Shown here one piece after another: positions 11,215 through 24,400 of a stretch of DNA of 64,000 nt. Every line of letters starts with the position of its first letter. Positions within the stretch are counted from its first letter, which is position 1. The stretch spans positions 104,422,897 to 104,486,896 of the forward strand of contig OX638370.1 in NCBI GenBank assembly GCA_951812925.1. The letters are read 5' to 3'. Source of the DNA: Calliopum simillimum (taxonomy: Eukaryota; Arthropoda; Insecta; Diptera; Lauxaniidae). The position numbers and the translations under genes were made by a program. The notes below the pieces were generated by a model that searched no databases, was not told where the DNA came from, and saw nothing but the letters and a program-made list of their open reading frames with translations.

Positions 11215-13915
11215 ATAAAAGCAAGTAAGACATTCACGGGTTTTTAATACAGAAATCGGTCAATTGGTCATTTAAGATGAAAAAACCGCGGAGTACTATT
11301 AAATTAGAGGATGGAAATCGGGTGGAGAGAGGGAAATGCACGCTTTACGGTTTTTTTCAAATATGAAGGAGCAAAACTTCGATATTTTTGATAGAAAACT
11401 TTTTGTAGAGAATTAAATTTGTCATCGAAATAGCTTATTCGAAAAATTAAAAAAAAAATTTCTTATACCAAAAATTTTGAAACAAAAAAGAAAACAAGCA
11501 AAAAAACGAATTCTTGTGTTTTTTACCTTCTGCCTAAAATTTTTCTAAGATCATAGATAGGTAAAGACATTGCGCAATGTTAAAAAAGATAGATAAAATG
11601 TCCTTTAAAATGGTTTATTTAAAAATTTCTTATGTCAAAATTTTACCGAAATATAGGCACTCAAACAAAGAAATGTTGTTCTTACGATTAGAAAAACGGT
11701 TTTTATTCAAAACCAAGGCGTCTTCCAAAAAAAAGTGTAAAATATAACGCAAAAAATGCTTAGAGTCATTCAAGGAATACATATGGTCAAAATCACAAAA
11801 AAGTAAACCAGGGAAAATTTTTTTTTCAAGTTTTTAAAAATTTTTTTTGCATGCGTCGAAAGATCGTGTTTTTTTACTATCTAGCGTTAGGAGGTATTTC
11901 TATATATGTAGAATAAAGTGGCACTTCCACTGATTTTTCCAAGTGAACAAAATATAAAAAAAAAATATAAAAAATTCAGAGCTCTGGAAAAAAGGTAAGA
12001 ACCGCTAAATTCAATTCACGTGGTGTTTTATTGTAGCTAGTTATGTGAAATAATACCCTTATATAAATAAATAAATAATAAAATGCAAAACAAATGTTTT
12101 GGTAAGCAGATTTTAAGGGAATGAAAACAGCCGCAATTTAAAGGTATCGTGGCAGATACAAAAAAGGGAAAAGTTTTTAAGATCTAACGGCAATTGCATT
12201 TCTGACGAACAGACTATGGATACACACTTAAGTTTTAGCAATTTTTAGAAGCCTTCTTTCTCTAAAAGACCATAATGTATGTGTAACGTGGCAGAGATTT
12301 GTCACAGTAAATTTTATATTTCGTTTTTTGATTTCAATCGCCAATTTGTCGCACAGAATCGCCTCACCCAGGCCAAAATGAACAAAGATTACACCGAAAA
12401 GCTCAAAAAAGTTGTAACATTTGAGCAATACAAGAAGAAAAGTGCCGCTGCCATGCGATTGCATAACTTAATAAGTGAAAAAGTGGGCGTGGCACTTACT
12501 TAATTTCATATTTTTTTACACCCACCGTATAGTATTTATGTTCGCCATCTTTCCATTAATTTTCATCAAAATCGCTTGCATAGTTTGTGAGATATGTATT
12601 AAAATTTAAAACCATGTAATCATTAATCCTTTATATGGCGTTGAAAAAACCCTTTTTTGTAATGACCTATATCTCGTAAAAAAGTAATACAATCTAAAAA
12701 TAGCGTCAGTATGGCTTCTTGTAAATACAGTTGGCTATCCAAATCCATTGAAAAAAATCAATGATACCCTTTTCTGCTTTTGTAATGTAGCTTTAAGTGG
12801 AACCCAAAACAGTGAATTTTTCATTTTTAAGCAAGGATAACTCAGGATCCAGACGTGATAAAAAAACAAAACTCAGATTTGTAATAAGCAGATCTAAGTC
12901 CATCATAAACGGCTATAAAAAAACTAGGACGGAAAAGCATGGTAGGCCTGGATGGGGGGTACGGGATTTAAAAAAAATGGACCGTCGCAGTTTCTGACAT
13001 CATCCTATTTTTAGTAACTTGGGTACCAATAAGAATCTAGGCTCAGATTGCGGCTCTCATATTTTTTATACTCAAGTCCGTCTGGCGCCTAACCTAATGA
13101 GAAACTTGGGTAAAATGAAGCTTAAGGGAGGTTTAACGAAGTAGGCATACATGATTTATTGCTCTTTTTCATTCTGTTTGTTGTTACGAACATTCACAAG
13201 GGTATGAATACATTTTTTTATACAATTTTTCAGACGGTGTAGCGTGGCAGATTTTGTATGTCACGTGGCAGAGACAATGTTTTTGCTCTTAAATTATTTC
13301 TTCATAAGCTTAAAAGACCATCATGAATGCAGTTCTCTTAATTCATCTTTCATTTCTAATACATAAAAATTTGTGATCGATAGAAGCGCAGAATTTTCGA
13401 TGAATGTACCTCAAAAATGACTTCCAAATTTGTGTCACGTGGCAGAGAAGTTTGACTGCTAACAACGCGAAAGCCACACAATTTATAATAATTCTTTGTT
13501 CGAAGGAAATGTGTATCTCAAGAAGCTTAATAATATAAAATTCTTAAATCATGAACATTTCACTTATTTAACATAGATATGACCAAAAAACAGCGTACAA
13601 ATGTCACGTGGCAGATTTTGAGATTGACCATATGATCTCTTTACCTATTTCTGAACCAAAAAAGTTATATGCTAAAGAGTAAAAAGCACAAAAATTCGTT
13701 TTATTGCCTTTTTTTCTTTTTTGTTTTAAAATTTTTGGCATAAAAAATTTTTTTTAAAATTTTTTGAATTTCAATGGAAAATTTAATTCTCTACAAAAAG
13801 TTTTCCACCCTCTAATTTAATAGCACTAGGCGGTTTTTTCATCTTTAATGAACAATTGACCGATTTCTGTCACAAAAACACGTAAACGTCTTACTTCCGT
13901 TTTAGCATGTTTTTT
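11215..13915. mobile_element. 2.7-kb long-TIR element with GTCACGTGGCAGA boxes
   Basis: Long imperfect inverted ends of 200 bp or more: left AGTAAGACATTCACG ... AATCGGTCAATTGGTCAT (11226-11275), right the inverse (AACAATTGACCGATTTC near 13850; CGTCTTACTT near 13895). Internal boxes GT(C/A)ACGTGGCAGA recur at 12283, 13241, 13261, 13434 and 13603. The block at 12791-12850 (AGCAAGGATAACTCAGGAT) is shared with the element at 28613. No transposase frame is visible, so non-autonomous. Confidence 0.65.
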
Positions 13916-15479
13916 ACGACCTAATCATTAGACATAATATTCCTTAAAAAATAAAAATTCTAGCACAAAGTTTTAATTAACTAAAAAATTTAAGTTTTCT
14001 CACTCTTTAACTGTGAATAAAATTACTTAAGTATACAAAATCTCAAGGTTATTAAAATCAAAAAAAAATAAAAAATAAAATAAAAATATCCCAAATACGG
14101 AACAGCCAACAATGAATGACCAAAACTGTAACAGTTATTGTTGCTTTGTTATTTGTTGTTGTAATTAACTGCTTTACAAAATGCGAACGTTGATGATGAT
14201 GATGCAAGCGTCTGGCTATAATTTTATATGACAATTTATATATTGCATGAGCGATATATACAGATGGTTTCCAGACCATTTTAGTAAGTGAACCACATAT
14301 GAGAAGAAAAATGTTAACCTTGAAAAACAGGCTTGCAACGGCAACGGCGACACTGAATTGCAAGACACAAAAAAAAAGAAATGATGTAGCTTTGCAAGGC
14401 AGATACATATGTGTGATAACTACCCAGATAGATCCAGTAAAACAGGCTGCAAATGTAAAATTCAAGAAAATAATGAATTTTCATTTAGCAGCTACTTCAT
14501 TTTTCTTTTAAGTTATGGAAACTATAATTTCATTTACATTATACAAAGATTTTTTTATTTTCTAAAAAAACCGTTCAGTATATAGGATGATTTAGTTTCT
14601 TTTTTTTTTCATTTTTGCTATTTTTTTATGGCCAACTTGTTTAAATAAGATTTTGCATAGTTATACAACAACTCATTACCGACACAGCATTTCTCAGTCA
14701 GCATCTGTTGCAGAGTTTCGTCGTGAAATCATCATCGACATCTAAGAGCCCACGAAATTGTTTGAAAAATTGGATTTTGCAGTTTTGGTTGTGTTTTGTT
14801 TTAATTTTTGGCAACATTTTATTGGGTGTCATTGTGTTATAAAGATTTTTTTTCTTTAAATCTTACATCATAAGTGAAGTGTACTCGTATTAAAGATATC
14901 ATCGCGCGATTTTGAAATCAAGTTATTATCTGCTATTAGTCTGGAGATTTTCGGGATTAGCTTAAGAAAAATATGATTTATATGAAAATATCAATAATTT
15001 GATATATGAAAAACTCAAACAGGAAAATTTTAATGCGTTCAGAATATTTTTTCTTAAAATATTCTTACTAAAAAAAAAGACAAAGAAATAACTACAATTT
15101 AGATGCAAAACTTATTGAATGATTAAATTAACATTAAATAATTGATCAAGGAAACTTAAAACCAAAGTAAATCAAAATTCAAAACATTTGTTATTATTGA
15201 TAAAAAATAAATAAATATCAAAATTAACGTTTACTTTTGTATGAGAAAAATAAAAATCAAAACAAATCAAGATTTTATTTTGAATGAACTGAAAACTAGT
15301 GATCAAATAGTCGGATAGTTAATTTATACATATGTTAGACGAATAAATATTTTATGAATTCGACTATTGAACAAAATCAAGAACACTGTTCTAAGGTAAA
15401 AAGTATCTCAGTTCGGACTATGTAATTATTATTCCTTGCTATTGACATAATAGGACTTTTTTCTATAATTTTGACACCG
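13916..15479. other. Spacer without supported gene
   Basis: AT-rich. The 135-residue minus-strand frame at 14058-14465 is Phe/Ile/His-rich with no domain signature; I do not accept it as a gene. Confidence 0.4.
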
Positions 15480-16790
15480 TTAAATAAATCTATATATGAA
15501 GCACTCCATGCCAAGTGTACCAGCTCAAATTTGGAAATATGGTAGATCCGGTGTGCAAGAACAACAATTCGGGAGGATTTGGTCCTAGTACCATTTGTTG
15601 TTAAAATACAGGGTGCTGAAGTTGGCGTTTTTAGTCATTTTCATGAAAAGGGTGTTTTTTCAAAAATTTATAGCTTACACTAAAGCTTGTAAATTGATGA
15701 ATCTAAGTTACTGGTCTAATTAATTTTGAAGCGTTCTTTTTATAAAAAAAAATATTTCTTGGTGAAAAAAATTTTTTTCCCTTAAAAATACTTTTGAATT
15801 TTTTTTTTAAAAAAAACCCCCTTCTATTTTTTTTAAAGTACTTTAAATTAAAGCATAATTGATGAGTTTTAAAATGATGTATGATTCAAAGTGGGATTCG
15901 GACGCTAATTGGGGGTTTTTTGCTTTTGAACGCCCGTGGAATGCAAAAATCTTTTTTACTCAAGAGGAAAGCATCTTACGAAAAAAGTGTACAAGGCAAA
16001 AAATGCTTAGAATCATCAAGGAAATAAGTGTGAAGTTTTATATTTATAGGTTTTTGGGTATGGCGCGTGTCTCTGCATCATTAGTTTTTTTCGGTTTTTT
16101 TTTACCCAAGGGTCTCCAATAGGATGCAAGAATAGGATGTTTTCTACGCGTTTCTTGACTTTTTATTTCCCGACCTACGCTAAATATCTCTAAAAAAAAC
16201 ATTTTTTGCAAAATCTTTCTTAGTTGTCAGAAAACATCATTTTGTTAAAGCGTTTTTTACGTTTAATTTCTTAGGTGGATCACTTGAGAAATTCTTGCCC
16301 ATATGCCACATGTGTATGGATCTCAGCTATAGGTTAAAAGGCATAAATCCACCACTCGGGTGATTACTATGGAGCCAAATGTCATAAAAGGCGAAAAATA
16401 TCACTTTTTTGGGAATTTTGTGCTCTAACTTGCCGGAAATGCATTTTAAAGGACCAATTTGTCGGTAAAAGTTGTAGACGAGACGAACAAAACCCCATCA
16501 TCAGATGCAATAAAACTTAATTTGCTTAAGAGATATATCGAAAAAACCACATAGTTCAAGGTCCAAAATTCAAACGGCCTTTTCTCGAAAACTAGAGCCA
16601 ACTTGAACAAAATGGGCCAAATGGTCTTTTTTTTACCTATATTTTCACCCCGCAGCGTCAGATCGGAGTTAACTTTTTTCGACCAAATTTTGTTCCACAG
16701 TGTTATTGAAAAAATATTGTATAAAAATATTACGAAAAGCATTTTCCAAATATTTTTCATAAGCTTACTATGAAGTGTTCAATTTCGATT
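15480..16790. repeat. Repeat relic related to the 33.6-kb fold-back
   Basis: The segment 15955-16040 (CATCTTACGAAAAAAGTGTA then GGCAAAAAATGCTTAGAAT) matches the arms of the element at 33665-35035 and also 11710-11790. Other parts (for example 16280-16420) have the wording of degraded repeats but no partner in this window. Confidence 0.45.
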
Positions 16791-18621
16791 ATTAAACAAT
16801 ATAAAATCAACAATTTCCAAACATTTTGTAAATTAATTTTCTATCAAAAGGTTTACTAAAATAAGCTTATAATAAATTATTTTCCAAATGTTTTTATTTG
16901 TTAACTCCTTGAATATTAATGTGTTTACACAAATTCACTTCCTATTTGACCATTTGTATGATTTGCTTTTAACTTGCAAATGCATTTTCTGCAACTAAAA
17001 GTTTTTTCGTGTCAAGACCAGTTTTTCCACAATTAAAAGCCAAATGAAAAAAAAAACAACAATGATAACAAACAAAAACAAAAAAAAAAAGTAACATTGT
17101 GACCGCGCACATCTTCCATGTCAATACATTCGTGACTACCATTGGTATCTTCCCAATAAAAAATAAAAATTGTTGAAAAAATAACTTAAGGACGCTTACG
17201 GCAGTGTCGTCGTTGACTATGCCATTTACGTCATTTGCACGTTGCACATGCGCATTCACAAGTTGTCAATACTAAAATCATGGAATTTTTAAGCTGCTGC
17301 TGTTAATGTTGTTGTTGTTGTTACGGAGAAGACGACGACGACAAACAAACAACATGCCGCCGACGGACATCCGTTCGTAAGTTTGAGCGGATAAATGCAT
17401 ACAACGTGTATTGCATATTTTACTATTAAATTAATTGAATTAAAAAGTAAAATTTAAGTTAAATTCATTTATTTTTTATTATTTCTAAAAAGACTTTAAA
17501 GACCTGTTGCGCAGCCTTTTTCTCTACTGAAGCAGTTCTAGTCTAAGTATTTTTAAATCTCTTTAACATTAGATATGGTCATCATTTTTGGTCGCATTCT
17601 ACTTAAACCTGTAAACCGAAAGTAAATTTCTGACTCAGTAGCTTAAATTTCTACATTTTTTCTTATTGTTCTTTTTACAAAATCAATTAATATTGAAATC
17701 AAATAAATTTAACAAAAAACAAAAATACCGGTTTCAAACGAAAGTTCGTTGCTTAAGTCTTTTGTTTAGACAAACGAAACAAATTGAACGGTAGATATTA
17801 TAATTTTGGAATAAATATTTATTAAAAGTGAATCTATTAGAGCAGTTTTATGTATTAAAACTATTTCATTGACATTTTTATTGTATTTATAATTTATTTA
17901 AACTTCGAGCAAAGTTCGTTGCTTAAGTCTTTCGTTCCATAGTCTGATTTTCTGTTAAAAAAAGTTTGTTTATATTGATTGCAAGTGTATAAACTTTTGT
18001 ACTTTTAACATTAAAGTAATAAAAATAAAGCAACAACTTTTATTTTTATTAATATTTTTTTTTTTTAGCAACAATTTCAAGGTCGATTGTTAAAGTAAAA
18101 AAGTAAATAAACAAAAACGGTTATGCTGAAAATTTAAATTATTTATTTGTCATGTGACTGTATGGAAGTGTTATAATGAAATGTATGCATGATTTCGTAT
18201 ATGAGTATTTGTAACAATACATTAATTTTTTTGTGCATGTGTTAGTATTAGCGTATTGTAGCGCTAGTGCAGAATGTTTTTTTTTTTATTCATTATGTTT
18301 TTAAGTTTTTTTTTCATTTAACTTAATTTGCTGGCAATTTAATTTTTCTTCTTTTAACGAAATGCAGACATTACAACAGCTTCGTTTGAAGAAATAACAC
18401 AAAAATGCTACAATTAAAGATACAATTTTGCTCGTGTAGGCGTATGAATAGGCAACGCGTGTATTGCCATTCGAATTTGCGAGGGTTTTTATAACAATAA
18501 TTAAGTAAAGCTGTTACTATTCAGTTTATTATCTTTATTTTTAAATGATATTTTTTATAGTTCGAGTTCAAGGTATTTGATAAAATAAAATATTATTTTT
18601 TAAATGAAAAAGAATGAAGTA
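16791..18621. other. Spacer with two 27-bp motifs
   Basis: Motif copies 5 and 6 are at 17741 and 17911. A CAG/GTT/ACG-rich patch at 17290-17395 could be leader-like sequence but gives no supportable exon. The remaining sequence is AT-rich. Confidence 0.45.
17741..17937 (+). repeat. Dispersed 27-bp motif, copies 5 and 6
   Basis: Exact core AAAGTTCGTTGCTTAAGTCT at 17741-17760 and again at 17911-17930, exactly 170 bp apart, same orientation; tails TTTGTTT and TTCGTTC. The sequence between them is unique. Confidence 0.8.
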
Positions 18622-19020
18622 TATACAGGGTGTACTGCATAAAATTACGATACTTCTGGGAGCTGAGAGAGTATGAGGGGGATTAAAAATACTTCTGAGG
18701 AGTTACAGTGTTAAGACAGATTTTCTGATAGTTGAAGAAAAAAAAATTTCATGGGTCACCCGAGCATTCTAGAGAAAACTTTTTTAGAGAATTGTATGAG
18801 CTTTCTAAGACTGTATTTGGTTTATTGGGGTTAAAAGGATTTCGCAAAGATCTAGAACTTTAAAGTTGATATTTTAAGTTTTTTCCCCTATTTTTTGACT
18901 TTGGCGGCCATTTTAGAACTAAAAGGGTGCTACATTTGTTACAGCAATTTTTTGGTTTGAGATCAGAAAATGTTGACAACTTAGCCAAATCGATGGTTTG
19001 ATAAAAAATTAATAACTGTC
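18622..19020 (+). mobile_element. Fold-back element family A, copy 1 (left arm only)
   Basis: Starts TACAGGGTGTACTGCATAA and follows the left arm of the full copy at 27726: ACTTCTGGGAGCTGAGAG, CTGAGGAGTTACAGTGTTAA, GACTTTGGCGGCCATTTT. The right arm is absent. Confidence 0.65.
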
Positions 19021-20239
19021 AAATCTTTACACGCATGCGCGCAGCGGTGACTAAAATAACAAGTAATTTTGCGTTGAACGCTCTCAAGGTCATGTGAATA
19101 TATGAATGCAAGAAAGCTGTTTTTAATTATAAGACAAACATTTATTTTATTTAAAAAAAAAAACTTACCTCTATAAAATAAACGGCTTTTTTTTTGATGT
19201 GGCTGCTTTTTTGACTGTCCAGCAGTGCTTTAAGGTTTGCTATAATTATACGTATGTGAATTAATGCAAAAAACGTAGCACGTTATTTAAATTAATACGA
19301 GATTTTAAACAAATTTGAAAAATTAAATTATAAAAAATTTTAAATTTTTTTGAAAAACTTGAACTCTCAACACTGCGCTTGCGTTTTTTGCCAAAAGAAA
19401 AAAATTACACACACACAAATGCGCACGCTTAGATATTAATATTGGTACTTTAAATATATTTTTTTTTTCTGCAAATAAAAAAATTTATGATTTTAATTTG
19501 GTTTAATGATTTTTTTCACAATTTCCACTTTTTTTATCTAACGTGCTCAACTTTAAAGATTTTTGTTAATTTAATTGCTGTCGGCGGTAGAGGGAGGTGG
19601 GGAAGAAATCATTATAGCAAAAATAAACAAAAATTAATTAAAGTTGAGTTTTTTCTTTAATTTCAAATTAAAACACATCAAGTTGTATGTAGTCATCATT
19701 TGCGCACAGTTTTTACTCGATTTTTCATATTTTTTTTTTTTTCTTTTGACTGATATTTCGTTTTAATTTTTACGCATTAACTCCGTGCTGTGTTTCTGTT
19801 GTTGCCTTAAGTTTGTTGTTGTTGTTGTTTTTATTGTTTTCATAACCGTGGCCAATTTTATCTTTTGCTACGTGCACATCTTCATAAGCAACAGCTTCAG
19901 TTATGAAATGTTTAATTTTTCCCCAACGTAATTTGTAGCGCGCAGACTTTTGCAAAACAAAAGATTTAAGACACGAACTTGTTATGAAGTGAACTTGCCG
20001 TTTGCCAAAACAAGTTTTTTATTTTCATAAAAATTTATATATTTTTTACTAAACAAGAGGTTTAAACATTTATTTAAGTATTTTATTTTTTGCGTGACGC
20101 ATGCGCAACGAAAGTGACACTTGGAATTAATAGTTATTTTAAATTGATTTTTTGGGTTGGCCTAGATACAAAATTTAATGAATGATTTTTCTCAATATCT
20201 AACCTTTAATATGTATGTATGTATTGTATAAATGTGACA
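19021..20239. other. Spacer with one 27-bp motif
   Basis: Motif copy 7 (reverse) is at 19954-19982. Otherwise AT-rich with (CA) and (GTT) runs; no supported gene. Confidence 0.4.
19954..19982 (-). repeat. Dispersed 27-bp motif, copy 7
   Basis: AAAACAAAAGATTTAAG then ACACGAACTTGT: reverse orientation with a small change at the centre. Confidence 0.6.
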
Positions 20240-20885
20240 AAGCTGCAACGAAAGTGACGTTTATTAGAAAACGATATGCTTAATTTTCCGAGTTGGGTTA
20301 AGTTTAATAACTTTCTTTACAAAAATCTAGCGACTTGATTTTTTCATTATATATCGTCACAAACGTTGCATATTCGTCACGAAAAAATCATGTCGCTAGT
20401 TTTGTGAAAAATTTTTCAAAAATCCACAGAACTTATAAAAAGCATTAATAAATGAACTAAGCATGACAAGAGCTAAAGTATTTAAGTGACGGTATTGCAA
20501 CGAAAGTGATGGTTATTATAAACGATATATGAAGAACAAAACAAAAATTGCATTAATTTTTTTTTTAAAATTATGTCATCAAGAAAAATTTTCGTCACGA
20601 ATCTGCAACGAAAGTGACGTTTTTTAGAAAACGATATGCTTGATTTTCCGAGTGGAAGTTATGTTTAATAAATTTCTTTACAAAAATCTAGCGACTTGAT
20701 TTGTTCATGATGTATCGTCACAAGCGTTGCATATTTGTCACAAAAAAATCATTTCATTATTTTTGGGTAAAATTTGTCAAAAATCCACAGAATTTATAAA
20801 AATCATTAAATAAATCAATTAAGCATGACAAGAGCTAAAGTATTTAAGTGACGATATTGCAACGAAAGTGATAACCATTCAAAAT
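20240..20885 (+). repeat. Two-copy ~362-bp tandem repeat
   Basis: TGCAACGAAAGTGACGTTT recurs at 20246 and 20607, and TTGCAACGAAAGTGAT at 20497 and 20860, a period of about 361-363 bp. Matching text includes ACAAAAATCTAGCGACTTGA and AGCATGACAAGAGCTAAAG. A further single box, GCAACGAAAGTGACAC, lies at 20105. No coding frame. Confidence 0.8.
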
Positions 20886-20894
20886 AATACATGA

Positions 20895-20985
20895 AATCTA
20901 TATGTATAAAAATTAATGTTTGTATTTCTGCATGTTTCTTATAGACTCCCAACCGGCTGGACCGATAACCGATCTAAATCATTAG
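20895..20985 (+). repeat. Fragment of interspersed repeat (GGCTGGACCGAT)
   Basis: 'ttcttatagactcccaaccggctggaccgat' nearly repeats 750-782. Likely the end of a common interspersed repeat whose class I cannot name. Confidence 0.5.
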
Positions 20986-22379
20986 TTTCTTCGGTTTTTT
21001 TTTTAGCCCTGAAGTCCCCCTAGGATGCCGAAACCAAAATTTTTTTTTTTCTTGACGTTTAGAGAATGAAGCCTTTTAAAATATTGAAGCCGTATTATTT
21101 ACTTAATCAAACTCTGTATCAAAAATCAAAGTTATTTTGATGAAGTTACAGCGAAACTTATGAGCTTTTAATAAAAAACATGCGGTAAGTATAAACGGCA
21201 ATATTGAAGAAAAATTAATTTTTATTTAACTTGAACAATATTCAATAAAACCACATTTTAAAAAAAAAAAATGTTATAAGACAAAATTTGTTTAATTTAA
21301 TGTCTTAAGGCACAAGCTCGTTTTAAGTTAATTTACTTTAAAAACCGTATCAATCATACCCATCAAGTTATTTTAATGTTTTTGCTTCAAAAAAGTCTTG
21401 AATACAACGAATATAATGAGTTAGATGAATAAATGCTCAAAATAAAACTGTATCAAACATATATTTAGCTTTGTTTCTGATGATATTAACTTAAAATGCA
21501 GCAATATTTAAAAAACATATCAATAGAAGTGCTTTATTTCATCCTCATTATCACACAATAATCCTAAAATAACAAAATTTTAATAAAAAAAACAGTAATT
21601 TCCTTCAAATTGAGTTATCAATGTCTGCAGTTAACTGTTTCATAAACATTTTCCAACACTATGTAGTAAGCTTGCAACACTGACAATTTTTGTAGTTGCT
21701 CAAATTGTTGCTCTTGCATTGACCGCATGGGAAAGTACGTTGCTTAAGTCTTTTGTTTGCCAAAGTAGATCAAAGTACATATACTTATCTCCGTGTAGAT
21801 ATTTGAATAATGTATTTTAAAAGTTAAAATAAGTTTTTTGAAAACGTCGAGTTCGTTGCTTAAGTCTTTTGTTTTGAAACCAAAATTTCCATTACTAATA
21901 GCAATTGATTTATACAATTTTTTTAGCAAAATTAAAGTATTTTAAAGCAAAAACAACGCTTCGCTCACTGTGACATCATCGAAGAAAATAAATAGCAAAT
22001 GCGCGTATAAGAAACATGTGGTAAAAACCAGCAGCAGACGACAACCAGCGGCTGAATACCAAAAAAAAAAAAGCACATGCACAAGGCCAGTGCGCTTGCT
22101 AAAAGCGACTTTAACACTTTTACGGCTGCGAGCGAGCACAAACTTTACACAACAACAAAAACAACAGACATTTCCTTGCGCGTTGACAAATTCTTGCGAT
22201 TTCCTGTGACAGTGCAATTATTTTTTGTTTTATTTCAATTATTTTTCGCTTTAATTTGTTGATTTAATTCAAATTCTGTTTAGAATTTGTTTAAATTCTT
22301 TTCTTTTTATTTCATACCACAAATGTTACAAAATTTAAAATCCAAAAAAAAAAAGAATAAAAATTCTTGACAACACAAT
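20986..22379. other. Spacer with two 27-bp motifs
   Basis: Motif copies 8 and 9 lie at 21732 and 21849. No gene supported; overlapping frames near 21942-22262 on both strands are mutually exclusive and have no domain. Confidence 0.4.
21732..21875 (+). repeat. Dispersed 27-bp motif, copies 8 and 9
   Basis: Copy 8 at 21732-21758 (AAAGTACGTTGCTTAAG then TCTTTTGTTT) and copy 9 at 21849-21875 (GAGTTCGTTGCTTAAG then TCTTTTGTTTT), same orientation, 117 bp apart. Confidence 0.8.
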
Positions 22380-22399
22380 AAAACGAAAAACCGACGACG

Positions 22400-22573
22400 T
22401 ACGACAACGCTCAAATGTTGCGAGCAACACTGCAACCAGTTAAAGACTGAAAAATTCAGCGCAACTCATTTGAGCCACAACTATCAAAAAGACGTTCGCG
22501 CTCTGTGCTTAAGACAACCTATAGAAACAACAACAACAATACAATACAAACAACTACAACACTAATATCATTG
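22400..22573 (+). promoter_or_regulatory. Candidate orphan non-coding first exon
   Basis: A CAACAA-rich, less AT-rich stretch resembling fly 5' leaders ends at ATATCATT followed by GTAAGA (22574), a good donor. TCATTT at 22466-22471 fits the initiator consensus. No coding exon that it could splice to is visible before the TEX9-like gene 17 kb downstream. Speculative. Confidence 0.25.
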
Positions 22574-23569
22574 TAAGACGCCATTAAGCTGTGGCTATAG
22601 CTGTATCTGTGCAACAGGTTGTGAGCGCCAGCTGAGCATAATGCTGTAGATGAAATTGCTTGCGGTTTTGCTTTTAACTCGAAAACCAGTCTTACCAAGT
22701 TTCAGAGAATTTGCGCACCTAAATCGCGCTGAGCTAAAAAAATATGAGAAAAAAAAAACGCAGTTTGCCGCTAAGCTGCGAGCGAGTGTTGATAACTTAA
22801 AGTTGTGCTGTCGCCTTTGCCATCACCGTCACTTCGTGTTTCTTCGTTATGCTTCGTTTGCTACAACATCGTTGTTGTAGTTGTGTGAATGTGTTAGCTT
22901 TGGGATGAGCTCAGTTTTCAGTTTTGTTTTTGTTTTTTAAGCTGATTTTTTATGATTTTCTTGTTGTTGTTGTGTTGTTTTTTTTGCATGCTGCTTGACT
23001 TAGGAAATGGACACTGGTTGCACTTGGGCTACGAGGTGGGAAGTCATGCTTGGTTGACGCTGATAGGCATGAGTTTGCTCAAAGTCGTCTTCTTCTTATT
23101 TATTTTGTATGTAGGTAAGGTATGTCGATAACAAGTAAATATTTCAAGTAAATTGTTTATTGCGTAATTTTTAGATATTTTTCAATTCTTCTAAAAAAAG
23201 TCATTTTCGAAGAGGTTCTCTATTTTTATTTTAGAAAAAAAAAACACTAAAAAATTTAAGTAAGGACTTGTTTACATATTTAGAAAAGTCATGGAACTTT
23301 TACGCTCCTTTTTTCTCTGCTTATGCTCTACTCTTTTGACACTATTTACACGTAAATCTCAAAGTCATATTTCACTCACTGACAGTGAATATGATTTTGC
23401 TAATTGTGACTTTCTATGTAAACTGAAGCTAACTATACTTACATTTAAAAAGGTTTGACTCTTTGATTGACTCTAATCTACTGGCTTTTCCGGCACAAAA
23501 AAAGCAATAAATTTTATTATTGACCCGTTGAACGTCGCCTCACTTTTGTCTTGGTGCCATTTGCATATG
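22574..23569. other. Spacer without supported gene
   Basis: Mixed AT-rich sequence; the plus-strand frame 22650-22880 has no recognisable domain. Confidence 0.4.
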
Positions 23570-24400
23570 GACATTTAACAGGTGTCGAACGTGACCGTCG
23601 AAAACATTTAAAGTGCAAAAAAAGTGAAAGTTATAGCACCTAGGTAGCACTATAATAAGTGCCAACGTTAATATCAGGCAAAGTTTTGGTTCCAAGATAA
23701 ATGCAAAAAAAGACACAAAACGAACGTGACAAAAATAAAAGTAGTTTTCGTGCCTATTCAAAGAAAGTCAGAATTCAGCGAAACAAGTCAGAATTTTAAA
23801 GTGCGACTAATTTTAGAATCTTACGCAATAATTTTGCTTTATAATGTATTTTGTGCAATTCAAATATCTTTCGTACTTTTCTTTATTTTGATCATACAAA
23901 TTTTAAATTGAAAATCTTTCAAAAAACCAGGATTTCCCACTTAATGTTGGATAACCTTATATTGTTAAGTTGAGGTGACATCACCAATTTTTCAAAAGGA
24001 TTTCATTTTACATGTGTACCAAATCTCATTTTTTTTCTTTTAGGGGCATGGTACCGCCCATTTTCCCAGGGAACATTATTTATCCTGACGCTCTGTCTAC
24101 ATGTATCAAATCTCATTTATATGCAATAAACATTTTCGGAGATATGATGAAGTGATTTTTGTGAGGGCGTGATACCGCCATTTTTCCCAGTACACATTAT
24201 TTGTCTTGGTGTTTTTTACATAAGTACCAAATCTCATCTATGTACGCTAAATAGTTTCAGAGATATGATGATTTAAATTTTAAGCTCAAGGTGGACCTTT
24301 TTGCGAAAATGTCGATACATACCAAACCTGATTCATCTGCGTCAAGTGATTTCATAGCTATGATAAATTTTTTGCAGGGTGTGTTGTCACTCATTAGACG
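23570..24400 (+). repeat. Dispersed repeat family B, copy 3
   Basis: Follows copy 4 closely: 'gtcgaacgtgaccgtcg', 'ggtagcactataataagtgcca', 'ttccaagataaatgcaaaaaa', then the 'accaaatctcat' and 'tttcagagatatgatga' series. Copies 3 and 4 are about 75-85% alike by eye. Confidence 0.7.

Noticed and set aside
14058..14465. 135-residue minus-strand open frame
   Set aside because: Low-complexity Phe/Ile/His/Thr composition, no domain, no splice or promoter context, and overlapping frames on the other strand.
21298..21325. Eleventh copy of the 27-bp motif
   Set aside because: Only GTCTTAAGGCACAAGCTCG is vaguely similar; too diverged to count.
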